23,078 nt of DNA, taken from Bacteroidia bacterium. Lineage in GTDB: Bacteria; Bacteroidota; Bacteroidia; Bacteroidales; Prolixibacteraceae. The translations under genes and the position numbers were made by a program. Below are positions 1-7,914 of this stretch, one piece after another. Location: contig JANYJT010000256.1 in the NCBI GenBank assembly GCA_025358395.1, positions 1 to 23,078 of the forward strand. The letters run 5' to 3'. Below the pieces are notes generated by a model. The model was given only the letters and a program-made list of their open reading frames with translations, was not told the DNA's origin and made no database searches. The stretch's first letter is position 1. Every line of letters begins with the position of its first letter.

Positions 1-738
1 CTTTTTATTTTGTGTCGTCATTCTGGAGGAGGAGTAATTGAAACCTCCCATAGGTTCCTTTCGCGCCTCGATAATCAAATTCCCGTTCGACACAAAATTA
101 TTTTTCGTACTATTCGTATAATACTCCAGTTCATTGTTTCCCCAACCTCCACTACCGTTGCCAATCTCCTGATTCCATGTATTTAAATCAATGCCTGTTC
201 CGGAAAACTCATCACTCCAGGCCAGTGTATACCCTGGATAGGATATCGGTGTGGAATATCCCGCATTGTCAGTTGGAAGATAGAGGCCATCCTCCGTCAG
301 GATGGTTCCGTTCGCCGTAGCGGCGCCAAGCGTACATTGAACAGGCTTGCTCAATTGAAGCGTAAATTTGATGTTGGCCCTGCGCAAATTTGTTGGATCT
401 CCCTTTATTTGAACATCAATGGTCGCCTGAACTTGTCCAGTGGGTATTGTCAGCGTTCCGGAGGTGTTTGTATAATCATTTGGTGCAGTCGCAGTTCCAT
501 CCACCAGGGTGTAATCAACTGAAACAGATTTGGTAGCTGATTTACTCAAATTTACGTAAAACTGCATGGTGGTATTTGCCACAGTAATTGGCTGACTAAC
601 ATCCATAATACTTACCACCGGAGGGGTCTCCTGAATGATTGGAGGAACAGCAATAGTATCTCCCTTTTTGCCACAAGAGATAAAGAATATTGCTAAGAGG
701 CAAAAAGAAAAGATCGGAACTTGATTAGTGGGCATCAT
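1..738 (-). CDS. Calx-beta/GH16 lipoprotein, laminarinase-like (3' part missing)
   Basis: Likely a secreted, surface-anchored endo-beta-1,3-glucanase (or mixed-linkage glucanase) of glycoside hydrolase family 16. Reading the minus strand from ATG at 738, an open frame of 246 codons runs off the window edge without a stop. Residues 1-22 form a lipoprotein signal (hydrophobic stretch, then FFISC with the lipid-carrying Cys at 22; a second Met is at residue 2). Residues about 42-150 fit a Calx-beta domain, with the hallmark DGTATAPNDYTNTSGTL at 80-96. GH16 begins near 169: LAWSDEFSG at 172-180, then GGWGNNELEYYT at 197-208, the N-terminal signature of bacterial laminarinases. The catalytic ExDxxE segment lies beyond the window, so activity cannot be confirmed. 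It is the last visible gene of the SusC/D locus, 111 nt after the preceding lipoprotein gene, with a hairpin in the gap. Confidence 0.85.
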   Translation of the reverse strand, partial: MMPTNQVPIFSFCLLAIFFISCGKKGDTIAVPPIIQETPPVVSIMDVSQPITVANTTMQFYVNLSKSATKSVSVDYTLVDGTATAPNDYTNTSGTLTIPTGQVQATIDVQIKGDPTNLRRANIKFTLQLSKPVQCTLGAATANGTILTEDGLYLPTDNAGYSTPISYPGYTLAWSDEFSGTGIDLNTWNQEIGNGSGGWGNNELEYYTNSTKNNFVSNGNLIIEARKEPMGGFNYSSSRMTTQNKK

Positions 739-756
739 AAGGCAATTATTTTACTT

Positions 757-764
757 CAAAGATG
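757..764 (-). promoter_or_regulatory. Possible weak -7 element for the GH16 gene
   Basis: The minus strand reads CATCTTTG, one mismatch from the Bacteroidota -7 element TAnnTTTG. It lies 18 nt before the GH16 start codon and just downstream of the hairpin at 768-799. No TTTG -33 element was recognised. It would allow the enzyme gene to be transcribed apart from susCD, but the match is weak. Confidence 0.2.
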
Positions 765-767
765 AAT

Positions 768-799
768 AAAAATGGAGGAGTAGATCCTCCTCCATTTTT
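768..799 (-). terminator. Intergenic hairpin: terminator or attenuator inside the PUL
   Basis: A perfect 13-bp inverted repeat: AAAAATGGAGGAG at 768-780 pairs with CTCCTCCATTTTT at 787-799 around a 6-nt loop. Read on the minus strand, the stem is G/C-rich at its core and ends in a T run, as in an intrinsic terminator; the A/T ends make it nearly symmetrical, so it could act in either direction. It lies between the second lipoprotein gene (stop at 850) and the GH16 gene (start at 738). It may end or weaken the susCD transcript, or protect its 3' end, so that the binding proteins are made in excess over the enzyme. Confidence 0.6.
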
Positions 800-849
800 T
801 ATTCAATTTCGAAGTAGCTATTTATCAAACATACTTCAGCAAAGCAGCA

Positions 850-1788
850 TTAATTGACCGGCTTCATTTTAATGTACCAGGCATTACCGGTTTCTGTGCC
901 TTGTGCCCTAAGATACATTGCGGTTGCACTAATTGACATGATTTCATACTCTCGCTGAAGTGAACCATAGCCAATAAAGGTATTGTTTCCACCAAGGAAA
1001 ATGGCTGTTTTGGTTGAAGGTGCAGATGCAGGTATACCAGTACTGGACGGACCAAAAGTGAAACCTGATGTACCTCCTGCATAACTATAACAACCTTCAT
1101 CTCCTGATCCGGGAATACCGGGCACTGTTGCAAGCGAACCGGTTTTCGTAAGAATACCGTCAGGACTGGTTACCTGAAGTGTATATGCACCGGTTGAAGT
1201 ATTTTTGGCGAAGGTGAAAGTAGTAGTATAAAAGCAATTACAGCAATTAACTTTTTCGTTTACGGCTGCGGCCCACCATTCAGGCCATCCGGAGGTATTA
1301 GACCATGGTCCAACGCCAAAATGACCAGCAACGCTTTTATCAACGACCCAAGTTCTGGAAGTACCATTGGTCAGGCTTGAAACAATGTTAGGAGCTACGG
1401 TAAAATCACTTCTCACAGTCACATCTTTTGTAAGTGTTGAAGAAGTACCACCTTTCCCGTAAACAACTGCTGTAATCTTATAGGTATTAAGACCCAGATT
1501 GGTGTACTTTTTGGTAACCGAACCGGTAGGCAAATAGACCAAATCTAATGGTGTATTTGCATCATAGTCTACTTTGTAAGAGAGTGCACCATTGGCTGTA
1601 ATGGTAATTTTGACATCACCGGATCCGTCGCCCGATGGGCTTGCAGTCGTTGCTCCAACTACGTCCGCTGTGATAACAATTCCCGAAGGAGCAGTCAGAT
1701 CTCCCAAAGAATAGTTGGTATTGGTACAACTAAACGGTATGCTGAATACCATCAGTCCAACCAAAAGGTATTTGACTATTTTTCTCAT
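850..1788 (-). CDS. PUL lipoprotein with PKD-like domain, probable surface glycan-binding protein
   Basis: A 312-residue lipoprotein in the SusE/SusF (surface glycan-binding protein) position, 10 nt after the upstream PKD lipoprotein gene and so surely cotranscribed with it. Residues 1-21 are a lipoprotein signal ending PFSC (Cys21). Residues about 33-125 look like an Ig/PKD-type beta-sandwich. The C-terminal half (about 140-312) begins with TWVVDKSVAGHFGVGP (146-161) followed by a PEWW motif (169-172). I recognise this arrangement from proteins beside SusC/D pairs in beta-glucan loci, but I cannot assign a named family. An odd feature is a CCNC cluster at 182-185 with another Cys at 233. No catalytic motif was seen, so the role is inferred to be glycan binding at the cell surface. 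Confidence 0.75.
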   Translation of the reverse strand: MRKIVKYLLVGLMVFSIPFSCTNTNYSLGDLTAPSGIVITADVVGATTASPSGDGSGDVKITITANGALSYKVDYDANTPLDLVYLPTGSVTKKYTNLGLNTYKITAVVYGKGGTSSTLTKDVTVRSDFTVAPNIVSSLTNGTSRTWVVDKSVAGHFGVGPWSNTSGWPEWWAAAVNEKVNCCNCFYTTTFTFAKNTSTGAYTLQVTSPDGILTKTGSLATVPGIPGSGDEGCYSYAGGTSGFTFGPSSTGIPASAPSTKTAIFLGGNNTFIGYGSLQREYEIMSISATAMYLRAQGTETGNAWYIKMKPVN

Positions 1789-1798
1789 CTTATATTTA

Positions 1799-2911
1799 TT
1801 AATTGGTTAATCTAAAATTGTCAACATAAATGACAGCACCAGCACCATCAGCAGAGTCATTGAAACGCAAGACAAGCTGATTAAATTTGGCTGTTGCAGG
1901 AATTGAGGCAATTGTTCCAAAATCAAAAACCAGCTCTTCCCATACTCCTGAAGTAGTCAATGCAACTTTCAGGATCGCCACGCCGTTGCTTGGACTTCCT
2001 CCTACTGCAGCTTCGAGCTCAACATTTAGCTTTTTGCCAACAAGTGCAGGATCAGGATTGTAGACCAATACTTTAACCTTTTTCCCTGTTGAAAGATCCA
2101 TTGGAACATTCAACGGACTATAAGTTCCGCTCCAACCTTCAAAACCTCTGGTAAACTTGCCAACATTGGCACTTGTATTCAGCCCTCCTACTTTGGGATT
2201 GGCTACTTTTGCAAATTGCTGTCCTCCACCAAAAGTTCCAAAAAAGTAACTGATAAAGGCATTGTCAAAATCTATTGGGAATCCAAATGGATCAGTCACA
2301 ACAATGGGTGTGATTTTTTCTGATTTAGCTGCTCCGCCGCTCAATGCAACAACTTTTACATCATAGTTGCCAGAGGTAGCGTAATCATGAGAAATTTCAG
2401 CACCAGTTGCCAAAGCGGTACCAACTTCATTGGCAACATCTCCAAAATAAACCATAAAGGAGGCAGCATAATCCGCTTTGGCCTTTACCTTGAGATTATG
2501 AACAGATTGTGTCAATGTCACTGCAATATTTTCTGGAGCTCTGTAAGTAACAACCAGTGGATAGGTGGTTGTAGTTGAGTTACCAGAAAGGTCGCTCGCA
2601 GCAACAGATACAGTGTACGACCCTTCAGGATATGCATGTGTCGTATTACCACCGGTCAGTACAGTTGCTGAGGCACTCGCACCGGTTCCGTGTCCAAAAC
2701 CGACAACAAATGAGGCAACACCTTCGCCTGTGGGAGTAATTCTTACTTTTCCGGAATTATCGTTACTGATATCAAAAATCTTATTGACACTTCCGGAAAC
2801 TGCGGTTTTTAAGAAGGAAAGATCTTGATCGATACCATCTTTTAAAGTACAGCTTGCAGCCGTCATAAGTAGCAGGATTGCGAAGCTGTAAATCATTGTT
2901 ATTTTCTTCAT
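1799..2911 (-). CDS. Lipoprotein with two PKD-like domains and a C-terminal beta-sandwich, probable glycan-binding protein
   Basis: A 370-residue lipoprotein that probably helps capture glycan at the cell surface. The frame is open back to 2998, but the start at 2911 is chosen because it opens directly into a lipoprotein signal (MKK, hydrophobic stretch, AASC with Cys21), whereas the longer start would overlap susD and add 29 residues without signal character. Residues about 35-125 and 127-210 are two PKD/Ig-like repeats (a HAYPEGSYTVSV turn in the first, SHDYATSGNYDVKV in the second). The remainder (about 215-370) resembles a carbohydrate-binding jelly roll, ending VIYVDNFRLTN. It lies 16 nt after susD and 10 nt before the next lipoprotein gene. 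No enzymatic motif is visible. PKD-bearing lipoproteins in this position are common in laminarin-type PULs. Confidence 0.78.
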   Translation of the reverse strand: MKKITMIYSFAILLLMTAASCTLKDGIDQDLSFLKTAVSGSVNKIFDISNDNSGKVRITPTGEGVASFVVGFGHGTGASASATVLTGGNTTHAYPEGSYTVSVAASDLSGNSTTTTYPLVVTYRAPENIAVTLTQSVHNLKVKAKADYAASFMVYFGDVANEVGTALATGAEISHDYATSGNYDVKVVALSGGAAKSEKITPIVVTDPFGFPIDFDNAFISYFFGTFGGGQQFAKVANPKVGGLNTSANVGKFTRGFEGWSGTYSPLNVPMDLSTGKKVKVLVYNPDPALVGKKLNVELEAAVGGSPSNGVAILKVALTTSGVWEELVFDFGTIASIPATAKFNQLVLRFNDSADGAGAVIYVDNFRLTN

Positions 2912-2927
2912 GTTCGTATCTTTTAAA

Positions 2928-4442
2928 TTAATTATAACCAGGATTCTGAACCAGCTTTGTTCCCTGCAATTCTCTGTACGGAATCGGGAAAACCTCATTT
3001 TTGCCTACCGTAAAGCCTCTGCTTCCAAGTTTGGATGCGGCATCACCCCATCTAACCAGGTCAAAGAAACGGTGACCTTCTCCGGCTAGTTCGAGTCTTC
3101 TTTCGGCTTTAATGTTGGCCAGGGAAACAGGAATTGATGGCAATCCAACTCTTGTACGGACAGCATCCAGCAATGCCTGTGCCCTTGCACCAGTTCCGCC
3201 CAGCGCTTCCGCTTCCATCAGGTAAGTATCTGCCAAACGAATAACATAGGTATCCTGTTTGTAGTTCAGTACCTGGTCGCCCGGACCTGTAGAAATATCT
3301 GAGGTTCTCGGTAGAAATTTATTCAGGAAGTAGCCGGTATCCATGTAACCGCCAATGTAATCGGCTTTCCCCGCAGCTTTATATGCTTTCATATCAAAAA
3401 CGGTAGCCGCGAATCGTGGATCAGTTTTAATGGCATCATAAAGATCCTGGGTAAAGACATTGAAACTCCAACCAGATGGCACATCAGGAGCAGTTGAACC
3501 TGCAGGTCTTGAATAACTTCTCGGTCCCACCATGACACAAACAGAATTGCCTTCATCGCTGCCACTACCCCAGTTACCCCAACCGGAACTACCTGTTCCA
3601 TTATGAGAGACTTCGACTATAGATTCAGTATTGAATTTATTGCTTGTGTTCCAAAGGTCACCGTAGTTGGAAAGAAGTCGGTAACCATATTGGCTGGTTC
3701 CTCCTGGCGTACCGTTGACGAGTGCCAGCATGGCAGCTGCCTGGGTTCCCTTATTTTCATAAAGAAGGACTTTCCCAAGTATTGCCTGTGCGGATCCTTT
3801 TGTTAGGCGCCCGGCTTCAGTTGAAGCAATAATTGTGTTGGGAAGATCCGTAATTGCTTCTGTCAGATCCTTCTCAATTTGCGTGTAAACAGCTGCAGGA
3901 GTAGCCTGGACTGCTTCATACATATTGGTAGCTGTGAGTGGTTCAAGAAGAAGTGGAACATTTTTGAACATTCTCACAAGATTGAAATAGTACAAGGCGC
4001 GCAAAGCTTTTACTTCAGCTGCAAATCTTGCCTTGAGTGTGGCATCCATGGTAACGCCTGTCAGCTTGGCAAGCAAGGTATTGGCCCTGAAAATTCCCTG
4101 ATAATGATCACTCCAGAAGCTTCCCGGCATGATAACAGAATTCAGTGTAAAGTTTGAAAAGCCTTGAATACCAGCACCGTCTGTTGCACCGCCACCACCG
4201 GCATAATTGTCATCCGAACCAGCGTTCATCATGGTTATCATATTTTCAAAACCACCGGAATTTTTCCTAAGGACATCATAAACACCGACCATGGCAGCAT
4301 AGGCCTGATCTTTGTCCGCATAATAGTTGGCCGATAGAAACTGACCCTTCGGTTGGACATCTAAGAATGCCTTATCGCAGGATCCCAGTGAAATCATAAG
4401 GGATACCGCTATGAATAAGTATTTAATTACTTTTTCTTTCAT
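2928..4442 (-). CDS. SusD/RagB-family glycan-binding lipoprotein
   Basis: The surface lipoprotein lid that pairs with the SusC channel and hands oligosaccharides to it. It has 504 residues, within the usual range. The signal peptide ends LGSC (Cys22), followed by the typical DKAFLDVQPKGQ segment. TPR-like helices of the SusD N-terminal region follow. The C-terminal part carries the family hallmarks RRLELAGEGHRFFDLVRWG and KNEVFPIPYRE, ending NPGYN. The start codon lies 12 nt after the susC stop, so the two genes are translationally close. The assignment to SusD is secure; the ligand is not readable from the sequence and is inferred from the GH16 neighbour. Confidence 0.95.
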   Translation of the reverse strand: MKEKVIKYLFIAVSLMISLGSCDKAFLDVQPKGQFLSANYYADKDQAYAAMVGVYDVLRKNSGGFENMITMMNAGSDDNYAGGGGATDGAGIQGFSNFTLNSVIMPGSFWSDHYQGIFRANTLLAKLTGVTMDATLKARFAAEVKALRALYYFNLVRMFKNVPLLLEPLTATNMYEAVQATPAAVYTQIEKDLTEAITDLPNTIIASTEAGRLTKGSAQAILGKVLLYENKGTQAAAMLALVNGTPGGTSQYGYRLLSNYGDLWNTSNKFNTESIVEVSHNGTGSSGWGNWGSGSDEGNSVCVMVGPRSYSRPAGSTAPDVPSGWSFNVFTQDLYDAIKTDPRFAATVFDMKAYKAAGKADYIGGYMDTGYFLNKFLPRTSDISTGPGDQVLNYKQDTYVIRLADTYLMEAEALGGTGARAQALLDAVRTRVGLPSIPVSLANIKAERRLELAGEGHRFFDLVRWGDAASKLGSRGFTVGKNEVFPIPYRELQGTKLVQNPGYN

Positions 4443-4454
4443 TTCTGTAATTTA

Positions 4455-7400
4455 TTAAAATTGTAATTGAACGCCAAGCATGAATGTGCGAGCCTGAGGA
4501 TAGACACCTTTATCAATACCAAAAACGCCACCGCCGATTTCAGGATCATAACCGGTGTACTTGGTCAGGGTCAGCAAATTTTCTGCAGATACATAAACGC
4601 GAAGTTTATTTGCACTGATCTTACTGATTAAATGAGCAGGCAATGAATATCCAAACTGAACAACCTTAAGCCGGAGATAGTCGCCATTCTCAAGATAGAA
4701 ATCGGACATGTTTCCAAAGTTGCCGTTTGAATCATTGCTTGTCAGACGAGGATAAGTGGTAGATGTTCCTTCCCCTGTCCAACGACTCAAGGCAACAGTT
4801 TGCCAGTTTGAATTGCTGATATCCAGACGGCGAAGTCCCTGGAAGATTTTACTTCCAGCTGCACCTGAAGCAAAAGCCATCAGGTCGAAGTTCTTATAAT
4901 CAAAATTAAGCGTCAGACCGAAGGTATATTTCGGAATGTTATTACCCAGGAAGGTCTTGTCAAGATCAGAAATGACACCATCGCCATTGGTATCTACCCA
5001 ATGGAAGTCACCCGGTTTAGCATTTGGTTGAACTGGTTTTCCTGCAGTATTAATATATGCTGCGATCTCTGCCGCATTCTGGAAGATACCGGCTGTTTGG
5101 TAACCATAGAAAGAGTTGTAAGATTGTCCCTGTTGGGTTCTGGTTACTGCACCCATCGATTGAAACGATGCATCTCCGGTAATATAGTTGGCATCAGCAG
5201 CGACATAAGTAACCGTGTTTTTAAGATAAGCAACATTTCCATTGGCTGAGAAATTCAGCTGACCAAATTTCTTGCTATAGCTCAATTCAACTTCCAAACC
5301 TTTGTTGTCCATATCTGCGATATTACCTACCGGTGAAGAAGAAACTCCTACATATCCGGGAATCGTAATAGGCCTTAAGATACCTGATGTTTTCTTGTTG
5401 TAATAATCGACAGTCAGGTTCAGAGATTTGAATAGTCTTGCTTCGAAACCAACATTTGTTTGAGCAGTTTGCTCCCAGCGCAGATCTGGGTTATCCAAAG
5501 AAGCAGGAGCATAACCGGTTGTAATCGAACCGGAATTTCCAACGGTATAATTAAATCCTCCACCTACTGTGGCAAGATAACCAAAATCACGGATGGCATC
5601 ATTACCTACAACACCGTAACCACCTCTGATTTTCAACGTGTTCACGATATCATTGACAGGCCAGAAGTTTTCCTTGGAGACAACCCAACCCAATGAAAAA
5701 GAAGGGAAAACACCATATTTATTGTTGGTACCGAATCTTGAAGAACCATCACGACGGTAGATACCGGTAAACAGGTATTTTTCTTTGTAGTTATAGTTAA
5801 CACGTGCAAAAAGGGATGTCAGTTTATGAAGTGTATTCTCAGAAGCCCATCCGGTTTTATCCGTTGCGGCTGGAATATTAAAGTTATAAGATGCATCCAA
5901 ATAATTGGTAACAGGAAGATTGTAAAGTGTAGTACCCTGGCCACCACCATTGTTATCAACATAGACTGCCTGACCTAACAACACATTGATATTATGATCT
6001 CCGATTACCTTGGAATAATTAATTGTATTTTCAACATTGTAATTAAAGACATTATTTGCATTCTTCCAAATACTATTTCTTAGTACCTGATTGGTCGCAC
6101 TCAAATAATTAACAGGGTTAAAACCTTGATCTCCCCAATAGGCCAGCTTGGCGCCAACTGAAGATTTAACAACCAACTCTTTGGTAATCTGAGCAGAAAG
6201 GTATGCATTGCCTACAAAATTGTCCGACCAGCCGTACTGACCTAATCTGGTTTTAATGTAAGCCAGCGGATTGGTCATTTCCTGACCAACAATAGATGAA
6301 ATGCCGTAAGGATTTCCACCGGCATCCCTGATTACAGGGTTCACACTGTAAGGAGCCATATTTGCAGCAGCAGGATCAGTCACAACCAGCGGTGTAATCG
6401 GATCAAGATTGATCGCTGAACTTAAAGGACCACCAAATTCACTGTTGGTATTTCCAATTCCAAGTTGCTTTTGACGTGTATAGCCAACTGTTTCACCAAA
6501 AGTAAATATCCCGGAAATCTTATGTGTAGAATTTAGCCTGATATTCTTTTGATTGAAATTGGAAATTTCGGAAGCTACGATCCCTTGTTGATCCTGAATA
6601 CCAAATGAAAGATAAAAAGTAGACCTATCATTACCACCACTCAAACTCAGTTCATGAGAATAACGGTTGGCACTGTTATTGAAGATAGCTTTTTGCCAGT
6701 CTGTCCCAACGCCTAGAGAGCCAAGATTTGGGAAAACAACATTGCCGCCCCCTGCGACAGATCTCTCATTCAATAAAGCACCATATTGCGTGGCATTGAG
6801 AAGATTTAGAATTTTTGCAGGTCCGGATACGCCATAGAACCCATTGTAACTGACACTAAGCTTTCCGGCTACCCCTTTTTTGGTTGTTACCATGATAACA
6901 CCTGTTGCAGCACGAGTTCCGTAAATAGCAGCAGATGCGGCATCCTTTAATACTTCGATTGATTCAATATCTGACTGGTTGAGGTAACCGATTCCACCAG
7001 CATCAACCACAACACCATCGACAACCCACAAAGGGTTATTCCCTCCGTCGCCAAAGGTAGTAACACCCCTGACTCTGATCGTAGCACTTGAACCGGGCTG
7101 ACCTGAATTAGAAGCCACGGTAACACCAGAAACACGTCCTTGCAAAGCCTGATCAATACGTCCGGGTGCGACCTTTTCGAGGTCTTTGGCTTTAACGCTT
7201 GAAATGGCTCCGGTAACAACACTTTTCTTTTGAGTTCCGTATCCAACTACAACCACCTCTTCTATGGCTTCGGTCGACGAAGCCAGGACAACATTTATAG
7301 TCGACCGTTTATTAACTGCTATCTCCTGAGATTTTAATCCGACAAAAGAGAATATTAATGTTGCGTTTCCTGGGACTTTTAAAGAGTAATTACCATCAAG

Positions 7401-7562
7401 ACCGGTTATAATCCCAGTGGTTTTTCCCTTTACGACAACGGTCGCTCCCGGAATTGGTTGCCCATCATCTGCTGATGTGACAACACCCTTTACCAAAAGC
7501 TCCTGTGCAGATACTGCAAAAGAACTCAACAAAAACAAAAGAGCAAAAATCGTTTGTTTCAT
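4455..7562 (-). CDS. SusC/RagA-family TonB-dependent outer-membrane transporter
   Basis: Outer-membrane channel that imports oligosaccharides with energy from TonB. It has 1035 residues. Residues 1-19 are a Sec signal peptide (cleavage near AVSA/QE). Residues about 23-95 are a carboxypeptidase-regulatory-like beta-sandwich (GVVTSADDGQPIPGATVVVKG). The TonB-box region EEVVVVGYGTQ is at 101-111, and the plug domain ends with the SusC motif ATGVIMVTTKKG at 219-230. The rest is the 22-strand barrel, finishing in an aromatic C-terminus (LQLQF-like). No N-terminal STN domain is present, so regulation by a FecR/anti-sigma system is unlikely; this fits the adjacent membrane-bound LuxR-type regulator. 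It is the first gene of the susC-susD-lipoprotein-lipoprotein operon. Confidence 0.96.
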   Translation of the reverse strand: MKQTIFALLFLLSSFAVSAQELLVKGVVTSADDGQPIPGATVVVKGKTTGIITGLDGNYSLKVPGNATLIFSFVGLKSQEIAVNKRSTINVVLASSTEAIEEVVVVGYGTQKKSVVTGAISSVKAKDLEKVAPGRIDQALQGRVSGVTVASNSGQPGSSATIRVRGVTTFGDGGNNPLWVVDGVVVDAGGIGYLNQSDIESIEVLKDAASAAIYGTRAATGVIMVTTKKGVAGKLSVSYNGFYGVSGPAKILNLLNATQYGALLNERSVAGGGNVVFPNLGSLGVGTDWQKAIFNNSANRYSHELSLSGGNDRSTFYLSFGIQDQQGIVASEISNFNQKNIRLNSTHKISGIFTFGETVGYTRQKQLGIGNTNSEFGGPLSSAINLDPITPLVVTDPAAANMAPYSVNPVIRDAGGNPYGISSIVGQEMTNPLAYIKTRLGQYGWSDNFVGNAYLSAQITKELVVKSSVGAKLAYWGDQGFNPVNYLSATNQVLRNSIWKNANNVFNYNVENTINYSKVIGDHNINVLLGQAVYVDNNGGGQGTTLYNLPVTNYLDASYNFNIPAATDKTGWASENTLHKLTSLFARVNYNYKEKYLFTGIYRRDGSSRFGTNNKYGVFPSFSLGWVVSKENFWPVNDIVNTLKIRGGYGVVGNDAIRDFGYLATVGGGFNYTVGNSGSITTGYAPASLDNPDLRWEQTAQTNVGFEARLFKSLNLTVDYYNKKTSGILRPITIPGYVGVSSSPVGNIADMDNKGLEVELSYSKKFGQLNFSANGNVAYLKNTVTYVAADANYITGDASFQSMGAVTRTQQGQSYNSFYGYQTAGIFQNAAEIAAYINTAGKPVQPNAKPGDFHWVDTNGDGVISDLDKTFLGNNIPKYTFGLTLNFDYKNFDLMAFASGAAGSKIFQGLRRLDISNSNWQTVALSRWTGEGTSTTYPRLTSNDSNGNFGNMSDFYLENGDYLRLKVVQFGYSLPAHLISKISANKLRVYVSAENLLTLTKYTGYDPEIGGGVFGIDKGVYPQARTFMLGVQLQF

Positions 7563-7914
7563 AAATTTTAATAAATGTTAGAATATAATTAACCTTATTT
7601 ATTCCGGAAATGAATCTCCGGTATTCCTATTGGTTGCAATTTTAACACATATTAATAACAGAGAACAATTTTTGGCTACATCAAAAATACAACATCAATT
7701 AAATGTGAATACATCATTAATACATCATAAAACACACTATATATCTTATTATCTGATCGTAATGATATAAATAAATATTTATTATACTACATCAAAACCA
7801 CACATGTTAAGAAATTGTATTTCATCTGAATACCGTTTAAGTTCATATTACCAGATATTAATCACATTACTCCCGGTATCTTAATTGAGATTTAAGATCC
7901 TGTACAAACCACTA
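7563..7914 (-). promoter_or_regulatory. PUL promoter and control region between the regulator gene and susC
   Basis: A 352-nt AT-rich stretch without a credible gene. It holds a perfect -7 element (7682-7689), five copies of ACATCA (TGATGT on the coding strand) at 7678, 7692, 7711, 7722 and 7789, and a small CCGGA/TCCGG hairpin at 7604-7621 inside the presumed leader of about 110 nt. No clear terminator for the regulator gene was seen, so some readthrough from the regulator into susC is possible. Confidence 0.6.
7682..7689 (-). promoter_or_regulatory. Bacteroidota -7 promoter element for susC
   Basis: The minus strand reads TATTTTTG, an exact match to TAnnTTTG. It lies 119 nt before the susC start, giving an untranslated leader of roughly 110 nt. 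No TTTG is present at the expected -33 spacing, as would suit an activator-dependent promoter. Confidence 0.45.

Noticed and set aside
337..522. Small plus-strand open frame
   Set aside because: It is antisense to the Calx-beta region of the GH16 gene, whose frame is supported by domain hallmarks.
2912..2998. N-terminal extension of the double-PKD lipoprotein
   Set aside because: It would overlap the end of susD and put 29 charged residues before a clear lipoprotein signal that begins at 2911.
7604..7621. Riboswitch-like hairpin in the susC leader
   Set aside because: Only a 5-bp stem is visible, without further conserved structure; it is too weak to call.
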